A stretch of DNA of 64,000 nucleotides. It comes from Glo-17 sp964637835. Lineage in GTDB: Bacteria; Krumholzibacteriota; Krumholzibacteriia; LZORAL124-64-63. Positions within the stretch are counted from its first letter, which is position 1; every line of letters starts with the position of its first letter. The notes beneath the pieces are model-generated. The model did not search any database. It was given only the letters and a program-made list of their open reading frames with translations, and was not told the origin of the DNA. Of the stretch, positions 45,238 to 55,828 are shown in pieces. The stretch covers positions 62,001 to 126,000 of the forward strand of contig CAZWYF010000006.1 of assembly GCA_964637835.1 (NCBI GenBank). The letters are read 5' to 3'. The position numbers and the translations under genes were made by a program.

Positions 45238-47171
45238 GGCGCGATCACGGGGCGGATGTCCACCAGCAGCTGCTGGACCGGATCATAGGTCCCCCCGCGC
45301 GGTCGGAAGTTGGAACGACCCACCTGGAACAGCACCTCCCAGCGGCAGGCCAGCGGGTCGACCCCCGACTCCAGCAGCCGCGCCGATTCCCGGCGCCAGG
45401 CCTCCCCCGCGCCGAAGGCCACGAACTCGCGCGTCAACGCCGGCGTGCCGTCGCGGCGACCGCCGCCCGGGCAGCGGAAGGCGAAGCGCAGGTGGGCCCC
45501 GCCGCCCATCACCGCCGGCACCTGCTTCAGGCGCAGGTCGGTGCAGCGGAACACCGGCCGGGGATTGCCCGAGCCGAAGGGCTCCATCTTGTCCAGCTCG
45601 GCCACCAGGGCGGCCACGTCCTGGGCGGCGAGGTCGGCCAGGGGCAGGTCCAGGTCGTAGGCCACCGGCACCGGTCCCTGGTCCGGCTCGCGCCGCAGCG
45701 CGGCGAGGAACGCCTCGCGGAAGGCCGGGATGTCCCGGCGGCGCAGCGTCAGGCCCGCGGCCTGCGCGTGGCCGCCATAGCGCAGCAGGTAGCCGGCGCA
45801 GCGGTCGAGCACGGCCTTGACGTCCACCGTGGCCACGCTGCGCGCCGAGCCGCGCGCCTCGTCGCCCTCCTCGGCGAGCAGGATGGTGGGCAGCTGGTAC
45901 ATCTCCACCAGCCGCGCGGCGCCGATGCCGATGACGCCCTTGTGCCAGGTGTGCGAGTGCAGGACCAGGCCGGGATCGCCGCGATCGACGTAGCCGCGGG
46001 CCATGTCGATGGCCTCCTCCTTGAGCGCGAGGTCGGCCTGCTTGCGGCGGGTATTGGTGCGATCGGCCTCCTGGGCCAGGCGGTCGGCGGCATGCGGATC
46101 GTCGGTGAGCAGCAGCTCGAGCGCGGCCATCACCCGGCCGATGCGGCCGCAGGCGTTCAGCCGCGGCGCCACCTGGTAGGCCAGGTCCGAGGCGGTGATC
46201 GGGAAGCCGCGATCCAGGCCGCTGATCCGCAGCAGCGCCGCCAGCCCCGGCCGGATGTGCTGGCGGTCGGCCAGCCGGGCCAGGCCCTTGCGCACCAGCA
46301 CGCGGTTCTCGCCGGTCAGGCTCATCTGGTCGGCCACCAGGCCGAGGCAGACCAGGTCGGTCAGGCCGGTGAGGAAGTCCCCGGGCAGCGCCTCGGGCCG
46401 CTCCTGGGCGATGGCCTGCGCCAGTTTGAAGGCCACCGCCACGCCGCAGAGGTCGGGATTGGGATAGCGGGCGTCGGGCCGGCGCGGGTTGACCAGCGCC
46501 ACGGCGCAGGGCCGTTCCTCGAAGATGTGGTGATCGAGCACCACCACGTCCATGCCCAGCTCGCGGGCCAGATCCAGCTCCGCCTGCGCGGCCGAGCCGG
46601 TGTCCACGGTGATCAGCAGGGTGACCCCGCCGGCCGCCCACTCCCGCACCTTGCGCGCGGCCACGCCGTAGCCGTCCTGGGCGCGATCGGGGATGAACGG
46701 CGGCAGGGCGCGGGGCCGGCTGCCGTCCACCTCCAGGTCGCGCAGCAGCAGGTCGAGCACCGCGCAGCCGGTGATGCCGTCCACGTCGAAGTCGCCGTGC
46801 ACGGCCACGATCTCCGCCTTGCGGGCGGCGCGCAGCACCCGGGCGACGGCCTTGTCCATCTCCACCAGCAGGAAGGGATCCGACAGGTGGTCCAGCGAGG
46901 GGTAGAAGAAGCTCTCCAGATCGGTGCGGCTGGTCAGGCCGCGGCAGGCGAGCAGCTGCAGCAGGCGCTCGGAGACCGGCTCCATGAGCGGCACCTCGCG
47001 CCGCAGGCGGTCCACGGTCTCCTCGCAAGCCCCCTCCCCCACGCGCCAGGGACGTCCGCTCAGCCAGCCAGGCTGGCCGGTGGGGGGAGCGTCGCAGGCC
47101 GACCGCGCGGACGTCCGCGGGGCGTCTTCCGCGTCGTCGGCGTCGGGTGTCATGGGCATCTCGTACTGCAA
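45234..47171 (-). CDS. recJ: Single-stranded-DNA exonuclease RecJ
   Basis: A 645-residue DHH-family 5'-3' exonuclease used in recombination and mismatch repair. HGDFDVDGITG (about 121), VVVLDHHIFEE (the DHH motif) and YGGHAQAAGLTL in the DHHA1 domain are all present, followed by the OB-like C-terminus. A TTG at 47171 has GGGGAG six bases upstream; ATG 47159 and 47153 are in-frame alternatives without a clear site. The first 35 residues are low-complexity. It heads the recJ-rel-dtd-maf-mtnA operon. Confidence 0.94.
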   Translation of the reverse strand: MQYEMPMTPDADDAEDAPRTSARSACDAPPTGQPGWLSGRPWRVGEGACEETVDRLRREVPLMEPVSERLLQLLACRGLTSRTDLESFFYPSLDHLSDPFLLVEMDKAVARVLRAARKAEIVAVHGDFDVDGITGCAVLDLLLRDLEVDGSRPRALPPFIPDRAQDGYGVAARKVREWAAGGVTLLITVDTGSAAQAELDLARELGMDVVVLDHHIFEERPCAVALVNPRRPDARYPNPDLCGVAVAFKLAQAIAQERPEALPGDFLTGLTDLVCLGLVADQMSLTGENRVLVRKGLARLADRQHIRPGLAALLRISGLDRGFPITASDLAYQVAPRLNACGRIGRVMAALELLLTDDPHAADRLAQEADRTNTRRKQADLALKEEAIDMARGYVDRGDPGLVLHSHTWHKGVIGIGAARLVEMYQLPTILLAEEGDEARGSARSVATVDVKAVLDRCAGYLLRYGGHAQAAGLTLRRRDIPAFREAFLAALRREPDQGPVPVAYDLDLPLADLAAQDVAALVAELDKMEPFGSGNPRPVFRCTDLRLKQVPAVMGGGAHLRFAFRCPGGGRRDGTPALTREFVAFGAGEAWRRESARLLESGVDPLACRWEVLFQVGRSNFRPRGGTYDPVQQLLVDIRPVIAP

Positions 47172-47243
47172 GCGTCGCTCCCCTGCTGGTGACGGGCATG
47201 CGCACGCGGCGGATGCACGCGTGCGAGCCGGTGGATCCGGCGA

Positions 47244-47641
47244 GGGAAGCCGGTCGTAATCCGGGTTCTGTTACCGCGCCGGCGGCTGCCGACGGGTGAC
47301 GACCATGTATCTGGGACCGCCGTTGCCGACGGCCTCGTGCGACCGACCCGGGAGTCGAGCGAGGCGGGCCACCTCTCCTCCTCTATTTGGTCTTGCTCCG
47401 GGGGGGTTTACCCTGCCACTTCCGTCACCGGAAGCGCGGTGAGCTCTTACCTCACCGTTTCACCCTTACCGCATCCGCCGCGACCCGAGGTCGCGCCGGA
47501 CGAGGCGGTTTGTTTTCTGTGGCACTGTCCTAGGATCGCTCCTCCTGGCTGTTGACCAGGCACCCTGCCCTGTGGAGCCCGGAATTTCCTCGAGACGGCT
47601 CCCGCGAGGGAGTCGTCCCGCGGCCGTCTCTCCGACTTCCC
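47244..47641 (-). ncRNA. rnpB: RNase P RNA, bacterial type A
   Basis: Catalytic RNA of RNase P. On the minus strand the 5' end GGGAAGTCGG pairs perfectly (one G-U) with 3' CCGGCTTCCC to form a 10-bp P1 helix, which sets the ends. Universally conserved pieces are visible: GAAACGGTGAGGTAAGAGCT, GGCAGGGTAAACC, GGAGCAAGACCAAATAG and the 3' ACAGAACCCGGATTA. The length of 398 bases fits. A sigma-70 promoter lies directly upstream. The RNA sits between rnhA and recJ. Confidence 0.96.
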
Positions 47642-47649
47642 TCGGAATC

Positions 47650-47678
47650 ATGATAGAACCCCGGACAGCGCTTGTCAC
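47650..47678 (-). promoter_or_regulatory. Sigma-70 promoter of rnpB
   Basis: On the minus strand GTGACA (47678-47673) and TATCAT (47655-47650) have exactly 17 bases between them. The predicted RNase P 5' end at 47641 is 8 bases past the -10, a normal distance. Confidence 0.85.
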
Positions 47679-47682
47679 ACCC

Positions 47683-47702
47683 AAAAAAAATCGGGTATTC
47701 CG
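47683..47702 (-). terminator. Weak terminator-like sequence after rnhA
   Basis: An uninterrupted run of eight T (47690-47683, minus strand) follows a very short CGG/CCG hairpin just after the rnhA stop. The stem is too weak for a confident call. Confidence 0.3.
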
Positions 47703-48452
47703 TCAGCGGTCCGGCTGGTCCAGCGCGCGGTTGGCCAGGTGATCGGCGTGGGCGTTGCGCGCCCGCGGCACGTGGCGTACCCGGAACTCCCGCAGGCGCC
47801 GCGCCAGGTGCATCACCTGCTGGTAGATCGGCAGCAGGTCCTGGCTCTTGACCCGGTAGGTGCCGGTGAGCTGCCGGGCCACCAGCTCGCTGTCCACCAG
47901 CAGGTGGACGCGGCCCACGCCCCAGCGATCGCAGTGCTCCAGCGCGGCCAGCACCGCACGGTACTCCGCCTGGTTGTTGGTGGCGCGGCCGATGGCCTCG
48001 GCATGCTCGCACAGATCCGGGCCGTCCTTCTGGCGGAAGACCACGCCGATGGACGCCGGACCGGGGTTGCCGCGGCTGGCGCCGTCGCTGGAGATCTCGA
48101 GCACCGGGCTGCCGTCCCCGGGCAGCGGGCACTCCGGCAGGTCGGCGGCGGCCGGCAGCTCCGGGAACCGCGTCTTCGCCGAGGACCTGCGGGCGGCCGG
48201 GGCGGACGGAGCGGCCGGAGTGGGCCGGGTGGCCGGGTCGGACGGGGTGGCGGGGTCGACCGGCGTGGCCGGGTCGACCGGCGTGGCGGGGTCGGCCGGG
48301 GCGCTGGCCAGCTCGCGACGCCAGCGACCGAGGCGCTTGCGCAGCTCGCGCACCGACAGGCCGCACTCGCGGGCCAGCGGTCGCAGGTCCTGGCTGCGCT
48401 CGAGGGTGCGCAGCAGCTCGGGCAGGTTCTCGGGGCTCTTGCTCTCGCTCAC
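47703..48452 (-). CDS. rnhA: RNase HI with N-terminal helical domain
   Basis: Degrades the RNA of RNA-DNA hybrids. The C-terminal half is a complete RNase HI fold with the acidic residues in place: Asp123 (SSDGASRGNPG), Glu163 (ATNNQAEYRA), Asp187 (LLVDSELV) and Asp237 (NAHADHLAN). Residues 10-48 look like a small helix-turn-helix-type unit (LRPLARECGLSVRELRKRLGRW), joined by a PATPVD-repeat linker encoded by 18-bp units (about 48235-48300). A GTG start at 48452 follows GGGGAGAG. It lies directly after the COG1579 gene, a known pairing. Confidence 0.9.
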   Translation of the reverse strand: MSESKSPENLPELLRTLERSQDLRPLARECGLSVRELRKRLGRWRRELASAPADPATPVDPATPVDPATPSDPATRPTPAAPSAPAARRSSAKTRFPELPAAADLPECPLPGDGSPVLEISSDGASRGNPGPASIGVVFRQKDGPDLCEHAEAIGRATNNQAEYRAVLAALEHCDRWGVGRVHLLVDSELVARQLTGTYRVKSQDLLPIYQQVMHLARRLREFRVRHVPRARNAHADHLANRALDQPDR

Positions 48453-48454
48453 GA

Positions 48455-49204
48455 TCAGGGCTCTCCCCAGGCACGGGTCCGGCGGCTGCTGCGCGCCACC
48501 ACGTAGCGGCCGCAACCCTCGCAGGTGATCAGGGCGGCCTCGCGATCGGCGTCCACGGCTTCCTGCGGCGTCAGGCTCTGGCCGCAGGAACCGCAGGCGC
48601 CCTGGACCAGGTCGGCGATGGGATCGGCGTGGCGCCGGGCGAGCTGGCGCAGACGGCTGGAGATGCGGCGGGGCAACCCCCGGTGCAGATGCTCGAGCTC
48701 GCCGGTGATCTCGGGCACCGCCTGGTCGGCCTGCTCGCGGCGGCGGCGGCGCTCGGCCCGCTCGGCGGCGATGCGCTCGCGCGCGGCGGCCACGGCGGCG
48801 TGCTCGGCGGCGTCGCTGCGGTCGGCCTGGTCGTGGTCCTGCCAGAGGTCCAGCAGCTGCTGCTCGAGCTGGTCGCGGCGCTGCCGCAGCGCCGCGATCT
48901 CCTCGGACAGGCGAGCGGTGGTGACGGCGTCCTGGCGGGGGGCGGCGCGGCGCTTGCGCAGCCGCTCCTCCACCTCGCGCAGGGTGGCCTCGAGGTCGGC
49001 CCCGGCCCGGTCGCGGGCGGCGGCGGCCAGGTCCTGCCGCTGGGCGTCGTCCTGATACTCGGCGTCGAGGGCGGCGAGATCGGCCTCGCGGGTGGCGCCC
49101 CGCTCGTGGTCGCGGGTGGCGGCCGCGAGCTGGCGGTACAGGTCGGCGGCATCGCGGAGCCGGCCGAGGGTCACGACGATGGGCTGATCCACGGGCTGAT
49201 CCAC
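48455..49204 (-). CDS. COG1579-type coiled-coil zinc-ribbon protein
   Basis: A 249-residue protein. Residues 10-185 are a long, charged coiled coil (LREVEERLRKRR, LRQRRDQLEQQL). The end is a C4 zinc ribbon with CGSCGQ and CEGCGR, about 23 residues apart. The family is widespread, usually beside RNase H or Nif3-like genes, and has been linked to nucleic-acid binding; the exact role is not established. Two bases separate its stop from the rnhA start. Confidence 0.85.
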   Translation of the reverse strand: MDQPVDQPIVVTLGRLRDAADLYRQLAAATRDHERGATREADLAALDAEYQDDAQRQDLAAAARDRAGADLEATLREVEERLRKRRAAPRQDAVTTARLSEEIAALRQRRDQLEQQLLDLWQDHDQADRSDAAEHAAVAAARERIAAERAERRRRREQADQAVPEITGELEHLHRGLPRRISSRLRQLARRHADPIADLVQGACGSCGQSLTPQEAVDADREAALITCEGCGRYVVARSSRRTRAWGEP

Positions 49205-49257
49205 GACGTGCTCCCTCCGCGCGAGGCTCGGTCCCTCGCGGGACGACAGCTCCCGGC

Positions 49258-49283
49258 AAGAAGAAAGGGTGCCAGCGGCACCC
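49258..49283 (-). terminator. Rho-independent terminator after the tRNA pair
   Basis: On the minus strand a perfect 7-bp stem GGGTGCC/GGCACCC with a 3-base loop is followed by TTTCTTCTT. It lies 80 bases after tRNA-Val and ends the tRNA transcript before the COG1579 gene. Confidence 0.85.
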
Positions 49284-49362
49284 CATCTCCCTCACTCGTC
49301 GGCCTGCTTCCCGGCGGCGGCTGCGACCCCGCCGTCGGAATCCCGGACCGGCCGGAAAGCGA

Positions 49363-49439
49363 TGGTGGGCGATACTGGACTCGAACCAGTGACCTCTCGC
49401 GTGTGAGGCGAGCGCTCTAGCCAGCTGAGCTAATCGCCC
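49363..49439 (-). tRNA. tRNA-Val (anticodon CAC)
   Basis: 77 bases with encoded CCA. Acceptor GGGCGAT/ATCGCCC with A73, anticodon stem CTCGC/GCGAG with loop CTCACAC (anticodon CAC), and T arm ACTGG-TTCGAGT-CCAGT. All arms pair. Confidence 0.96.
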
Positions 49440-49522
49440 ATCGATCGTCTCCGGGCATCCGGAGCTCCGGGGCTCCGGAGCTTCCCGCAGCTCCGGGTCT
49501 CCCTGGTCCGCCTCCGGCGGGC

Positions 49523-49598
49523 TGGTGGGCCCACCAGGACTTGAACCTGGGACCAGCCGGTTATGAGCCGGCCGCTCTGACCACTGAGCTATGGGCCC
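49523..49598 (-). tRNA. tRNA with CAT anticodon, probably tRNA-Ile2 (lysidine type)
   Basis: 76 bases with encoded CCA. Acceptor GGGCCCA/TGGGCCC with A73, anticodon stem GCCGG/CCGGC with loop CTCATAA. The D arm AGCTCAGTGGTCAGAGC and the TGGTC variable region closely resemble E. coli ileX, whose C34 is changed to lysidine to read AUA. Elongator tRNA-Met also has a CTCATAA loop, so Met is not excluded. It is not an initiator tRNA, since the first acceptor pair is complete and the stem lacks three G-C pairs before the loop. Confidence 0.9.
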
Positions 49599-49614
49599 GA
49601 AATCCGGGACGCGG

Positions 49615-49643
49615 AAGATAACCCCCCCTCGCGGGACGGTCAA
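49615..49643 (-). promoter_or_regulatory. Sigma-70 promoter of the tRNA pair
   Basis: On the minus strand TTGACC (49643-49638) and TATCTT (49620-49615) have exactly 17 bases between them, in the gap between the rpoD stop and the first tRNA, which begins 16 bases further on. Confidence 0.82.
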
Positions 49644-49661
49644 CCGCCGCGCGCGTTTTTT

Positions 49662-51392
<1,731 letters not shown>

Positions 51393-51449
51393 GCGGCTCC
51401 CTCTGGTCTCGCTGGCGCCGGCCTCGGTCCGGCGCGCCCTGGGCTCGCG

Positions 51450-53219
51450 TCAACCGTGGTGTTGTCGACGGGCCTGGTGCAGGCGTGCGATGGCATCGCG
51501 AACGGCCCGTTCGGTCTCGCCTCCTTCCGGGATGTCCCTCTCCAGCAGATCGGTCACGAAGCCGCGGTACTGTCCCTCCCGGGAGTGCCAGCGGTTCTCC
51601 ACGAAGGTCCGGGGCGTCTCCTTGACGCCGGCCGCGGTCCAGGCCGCCAGCTCGGCCGCCAGCGTGGCGGCCTCGGGGCGGGACCAGGCCAGCCCGGCGC
51701 CCTCGGCCGCGAGCAGGCGCGCACCGGCACCCGACCCGTCGCGCAGCGCATGCGCCAGCAGGACGGCCTCGATGTGCGGGCGGTTGATGATGGTGAGCTT
51801 GCGGAAGCTCGGTCGCCCCGGGGCCGGCTCCTCGTGGCGGGGGGGCGGGGACGGCTCGCCGGAGGCCTGGGCGCCGGATCCTCGATCGCCGGCCGGGCCG
51901 CCCCGCCCGGCCGGGCCCATCGCGGCGCCGCGGCGCTCGGCACGCCGCAGCTGGGCCAGCGACTCGCGCAGGGTGCCCTCCGAGAGGCCGAACAGATCGG
52001 CCGCCTCCTTGAGCATGAGCTCGCGGCGGATGGCGTCGGGCACCTCGGCGATGGTGGTCAGCACCTGGTGGACTCCCTTCTCGATGCCGGCGCGGTCGTC
52101 CCCGGCCTGGGCCACGGCGTCACGCACGAAGGCGAGGTAGCCGCACGCCTGGCCGAGCACCTCCTGGAGCGCGTCGGGCCCCTGCTCGATCACGAGGTCC
52201 GCCGGATCGACGCCCTGCGGCAGGGTGGCGACCTGGGCCTCCAGGCCCGCCGCCAGGCAGACGTGGCTGCTCTTGACCGCCGCCTTGCGGCCCGCCCGGT
52301 CCCCGTCGAACAGCATCACCACCCGGTGCGCGCCGCGGCGCATCAGCCGCGCCTGGTCGGGCGTGAAGGCCGTCCCGCAGGTGGCCACCACGTTGGCCAC
52401 GCCGGCCTGGGCCAGCGCGATGAGGTCCAGGTACCCCTCCACCAGGACCGCGACCTTCGCCCGCGCGATGACCATGCGGGTGGTGTCGAACCCGTAGAGC
52501 AGCTTCCCCTTGCTGAAGTGGGGGCTGTCGGCGGAATTGAGGTACTTGGGCTCCCCCTGACCGATGAGGCGACCACCGAATCCGGCCACCTGCCGGGCGA
52601 TGTTCCGGATCGGAAACATAATGCGCTCACGGAAATAGGCAAACGTGCGCCCATCCTCCGACCGGCGCGCCAGGCCGCTGCTGATGGCGAGGTCGTCGCT
52701 GACGCCGTGGCGGCGGAGCTGCTGCAGCAGCCAGTCGCCGCCGGGGGCCCAGCCCACCTCGAAGCGGTCGAGCACCTCGGGGCGGAAGCCGCGGCCGGTG
52801 AGGTAGTCGCGCGCGGGCTCGCCGCGCCGGTCGTCCGCCCAGGCCTCGCGGAAGATCGCGCAGGCGGTCTCGTTGGCGCGGAAGTGGGCCCGCTTCTCGC
52901 CCTCGTCCTCGCCCGGCTGCAGGAACTTCGCCAGGTCGATGTCCAGGGCGCGGGCCAGGGTCTCCATGGCCTCGGGGAAGGTGAGGTTCTCCACGGACAT
53001 CAGGAAGCTGATGGCGTCGCCGCCCTCGTTGCAGCCGAAGCACTTGTAGGACTGGCGCGCGGGAGTGACGTGGAAGGAGGGCGTCTTCTCGCGGTGGAAG
53101 GGGCAGAGGCCCTTGTAGCTGGAGCCGGCGGGCTTGAGATGGACGTACCGGCCCACCAGATCGACGATGTCGGTCTCGTCCTTGACCCTGGCGATGATCT
53201 CGGGAGGGAACTGCGCCAC
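51450..53219 (-). CDS. dnaG: DNA primase DnaG
   Basis: Makes RNA primers for replication; 589 residues. An N-terminal CHC2 zinc finger (CPFHREKTPSFHV...CFGCNEGGD), an RNAP-like basic core (FPIRNIARQVAGFGGR) and TOPRIM with VLVEGYLDLIALAQ and MLFDGDRAGRKAA are intact, followed by a divergent helicase-binding C-terminus with a Gly/Pro-rich linker. A GTG start at 53219 has AAGGGG five bases upstream; the ATG further upstream would add 22 unconserved residues. Confidence 0.96.
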   Translation of the reverse strand: MAQFPPEIIARVKDETDIVDLVGRYVHLKPAGSSYKGLCPFHREKTPSFHVTPARQSYKCFGCNEGGDAISFLMSVENLTFPEAMETLARALDIDLAKFLQPGEDEGEKRAHFRANETACAIFREAWADDRRGEPARDYLTGRGFRPEVLDRFEVGWAPGGDWLLQQLRRHGVSDDLAISSGLARRSEDGRTFAYFRERIMFPIRNIARQVAGFGGRLIGQGEPKYLNSADSPHFSKGKLLYGFDTTRMVIARAKVAVLVEGYLDLIALAQAGVANVVATCGTAFTPDQARLMRRGAHRVVMLFDGDRAGRKAAVKSSHVCLAAGLEAQVATLPQGVDPADLVIEQGPDALQEVLGQACGYLAFVRDAVAQAGDDRAGIEKGVHQVLTTIAEVPDAIRRELMLKEAADLFGLSEGTLRESLAQLRRAERRGAAMGPAGRGGPAGDRGSGAQASGEPSPPPRHEEPAPGRPSFRKLTIINRPHIEAVLLAHALRDGSGAGARLLAAEGAGLAWSRPEAATLAAELAAWTAAGVKETPRTFVENRWHSREGQYRGFVTDLLERDIPEGGETERAVRDAIARLHQARRQHHG

Positions 53220-53259
53220 CGGGACCCCTTCATTGTGCCTGGTCCGTAGCCCGGGAACG

Positions 53260-53290
53260 AAAAAAGAATTCCGACCATCTGTCAAGTCGG
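53260..53290 (-). promoter_or_regulatory. TTGACA box inside a hairpin upstream of dnaG
   Basis: On the minus strand the hairpin CCGAC (53290-53286) / GTCGG (53275-53271) is followed by six T (53265-53260), like a weak terminator for mutS2. Its loop contains a perfect -35 hexamer TTGACA (53285-53280), but no good -10 follows at 16-18 bases. Either reading is possible, and the site could separate mutS2 from dnaG-rpoD transcription. Confidence 0.4.
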
Positions 53291-53383
53291 CCGCGGCCCC
53301 GGGGCGCCTGGCCGGCGGCTTCCGCGCGCCGGCCAGGCGGCGGCGGCGCGCCAGCCGGGCCGCCCGGCCAGGGGGGCCGCGGG

Positions 53384-55828
53384 TCAGTGCAGGTGGACCA
53401 CCGTGGCGCCGTGGTTGTTCCGACGCTCGCCGCCCGGATGGCAGCGCGCCACGCGCGCGTCGCGCTGCAGCCGGGCCAGGAGCTTCTCGCGCAGGCCGCC
53501 CGGGCCCATGCCGTGGACGATGGTCACCTGCTCCAGGCCCACCGGCACCGCGCGGTCGATGAGCCGGTCCACGCGATCCCAGGCCTCCTCGGCGTTGAGG
53601 CCGCGCAGGTCCAGCTCCGGCGGGATGCCCGGATCGTCCTGGGCCCAGGTCCAGCTGGCGGCGGTCTCGGTGGGGCCCCGCGCCGCGTCGTCGGGCACGG
53701 GCGCGGGCGCCGCCGCGCTGTCCGACCGCCGCTCCAGCCGCTCGACCGCGTCACGGTCCACGCTCAGGCGCAGGCCGTCGGCCACCACGCCGATCTTCTC
53801 GCCGCGCACCTCGGTGACGCGGCCGCGCAGGCCGAGGTGCGGCACGGCGACGCGATCGCCGGTGGCCAGGTCATCCGGGGCGCCGGCGGCCTCGGGTCGG
53901 GCCGCGGGCAGCTCGCCGCGCACATCCTCCAGGCGCTGGCGGGCGCGGCGGATCACCACGCGATCGCCGCCCGAGCCGCGCACCTCGCGGATGGCGTCCT
54001 CCAGGTCGCGCCGGGCCTGGCGCAGGAGCTGCTCGGCGCGGCGTCCGGCCGCCTCGCGCTCGTGCCTGATCTCCTGCTGCAGGCCGGCCAGGCGCTCGCC
54101 CAGCTCGCGCTCGCGACCACGCGCGGTGGCCAGGCGCCGCTCCAGCTCCTGCTCCCGGTCCTGCAGCTCGCGCGTCCGGCTGGCGAGGTCGCGCAGCAGC
54201 TGCTCGAGCTGGTAACGCTCCTCGCCCACCAGGCTGCGGGCCTGCTGCAGCAGGTCGTGTTCGAGGCCCACGCGCTCGGCGATGTCGAAGGCGTGGCTGG
54301 CGCCGGGATCGCCCAGGCGCAGGGTGAAGAGCGGCGCGAGGGAGCGCTCGTCGTAGTCCATGGCGGCGTTGACCATGGCGGGATGGTCATGCACGGCGGC
54401 CTTGAGCAGGCCGAAGTGGGTGGAGGCGATCACCAGGGCGCCGCGCTCGGCCAGGCGCGCCAGGGCGGTCAGCGCCAGGGCGGTGCCCTCCTGCGGATCG
54501 GTGCCCGAGCCGATCTCGTCGCAGAGCAGCAGGCTGCCCGGACCGGCCTCCGCCAGGAACCGGCGCAGGTGGGTCAGGTGGGCGGAGAAGCTGGAGAGGG
54601 AGTCCTCGATGGACTGCTCGTCCCCCAGGTCCACGAACAGGCGGCGCACCAGCGGCAGCCGCGTGTCCTCCCGCGCGGGCACGTCCCAGCCGCACTGCGC
54701 GAGCATCACCAGCACGCCCACCGTCTTCATGGCCACCGACTTGCCGCCCGCGTTGGGACCGGAGATCACCACCACGCGCGCCTGGTCGGGCAGCTCCAGA
54801 TCCAGGGGGACGACCTCGCCGGCGGTCCCGGCCAGCGCCGCCTCCAGCAGCGGATGCCTCGCACGGCAGACGCGCAGGGTGGCGCCGGGCTCGAGGCGGG
54901 GTCGGCGGGCGCGGCGCTCGGCGCTCCACCGCAGGCTCGCCCGCACGCGGTCCACCAGCAGCAGCAGGTCGCCGGCCGCCGCGAGCCGCGGGGCGGCCGC
55001 GTCCACCTGCTGGTTCAGCTCCAGCAGGATGCGGGTCTCCTCGGCCGCCATCTCGAGGCGGGCCTCGGCGAGGTCGTTGGCCAGGTCCACGGTCTCGGCG
55101 GGTTCCACGTAGACGGTCTGGCCGGTCTGGCTGCGGTCGTGGACGATGCCCGGCACCCGGCGCCGATCGGTGGCGCGCAGCGGCAGGCAGAACCGGTCGC
55201 CGCGGATGGTCACCTCGCTGCCGGTGGTCCAGCCGCGGGCGGCCGCCGCGCTCATGGCCGCGGTCACCGAGCGGCGCACCTGCTGCTCGCGGTCGCGGAT
55301 GGTCCGGCGCAGCCGGCCGAGCAGCGGGCTGGCGCCGTCGAGGAGCTCGCCATCGCGGTCGAGGCAGCGGCGCAGGTGGCCGGACAGGCCCACCAGCTCG
55401 GGCATCTGGCGCCCGGCGGCGGCCCAGCGCGGCGCCGCCGCCTCGCGGGTCGCGAGCCAGCCACGCAGGCCGTCCAGGTCCTCGGCCAGGCGGGCGATGG
55501 TCACCAGATCGGGGCCCTCCAGGCGCCGCGGGGCGGGGGCGGCCAGCAGGTCCAGCGCCGGCGAGACCACCGCCAGCGGCGGGGTCTGGTCATGGTCGGC
55601 GAGGTGGCGGAGCTCGTCGGCCAGGGCGTGCCTCAGGGCGATGATCCCGGGATCGGCGGAGGGCAGCTGCGCCCGCACCTGCCGGGCGGCGCGACCATCG
55701 TGGCAGTGGGCGGCCACCTGGGCGGTGACGCGATCCCAGCCGAGCAGGGCGCGGTCGCGCACGGTGGCCACCGGCATCTCGGCGGCCACCCGGTCGGCCG
55801 CCTGCAGGCGCTGGAGCAGGTCGATCAC
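53384..55828 (-). CDS. mutS2: MutS2 with C-terminal Smr nuclease domain
   Basis: An 814-residue MutS2, which limits recombination and in some bacteria rescues collided ribosomes. The core/clamp region is followed by the ATPase: Walker A GPNAGGKSVAMKT, Walker B LLLCDEIGSGTDP, STHFGLLK. Then come a coiled coil, a KOW-like segment (DRVAVPHLGLRGRV) and the Smr domain with DLRGLNAEEA and VHGMGPGGLR. The GTG at 55828 overlaps the cvpA-like stop by four bases; longer readings are rejected. Confidence 0.96.
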   Translation of the reverse strand: MIDLLQRLQAADRVAAEMPVATVRDRALLGWDRVTAQVAAHCHDGRAARQVRAQLPSADPGIIALRHALADELRHLADHDQTPPLAVVSPALDLLAAPAPRRLEGPDLVTIARLAEDLDGLRGWLATREAAAPRWAAAGRQMPELVGLSGHLRRCLDRDGELLDGASPLLGRLRRTIRDREQQVRRSVTAAMSAAAARGWTTGSEVTIRGDRFCLPLRATDRRRVPGIVHDRSQTGQTVYVEPAETVDLANDLAEARLEMAAEETRILLELNQQVDAAAPRLAAAGDLLLLVDRVRASLRWSAERRARRPRLEPGATLRVCRARHPLLEAALAGTAGEVVPLDLELPDQARVVVISGPNAGGKSVAMKTVGVLVMLAQCGWDVPAREDTRLPLVRRLFVDLGDEQSIEDSLSSFSAHLTHLRRFLAEAGPGSLLLCDEIGSGTDPQEGTALALTALARLAERGALVIASTHFGLLKAAVHDHPAMVNAAMDYDERSLAPLFTLRLGDPGASHAFDIAERVGLEHDLLQQARSLVGEERYQLEQLLRDLASRTRELQDREQELERRLATARGRERELGERLAGLQQEIRHEREAAGRRAEQLLRQARRDLEDAIREVRGSGGDRVVIRRARQRLEDVRGELPAARPEAAGAPDDLATGDRVAVPHLGLRGRVTEVRGEKIGVVADGLRLSVDRDAVERLERRSDSAAAPAPVPDDAARGPTETAASWTWAQDDPGIPPELDLRGLNAEEAWDRVDRLIDRAVPVGLEQVTIVHGMGPGGLREKLLARLQRDARVARCHPGGERRNNHGATVVHLH

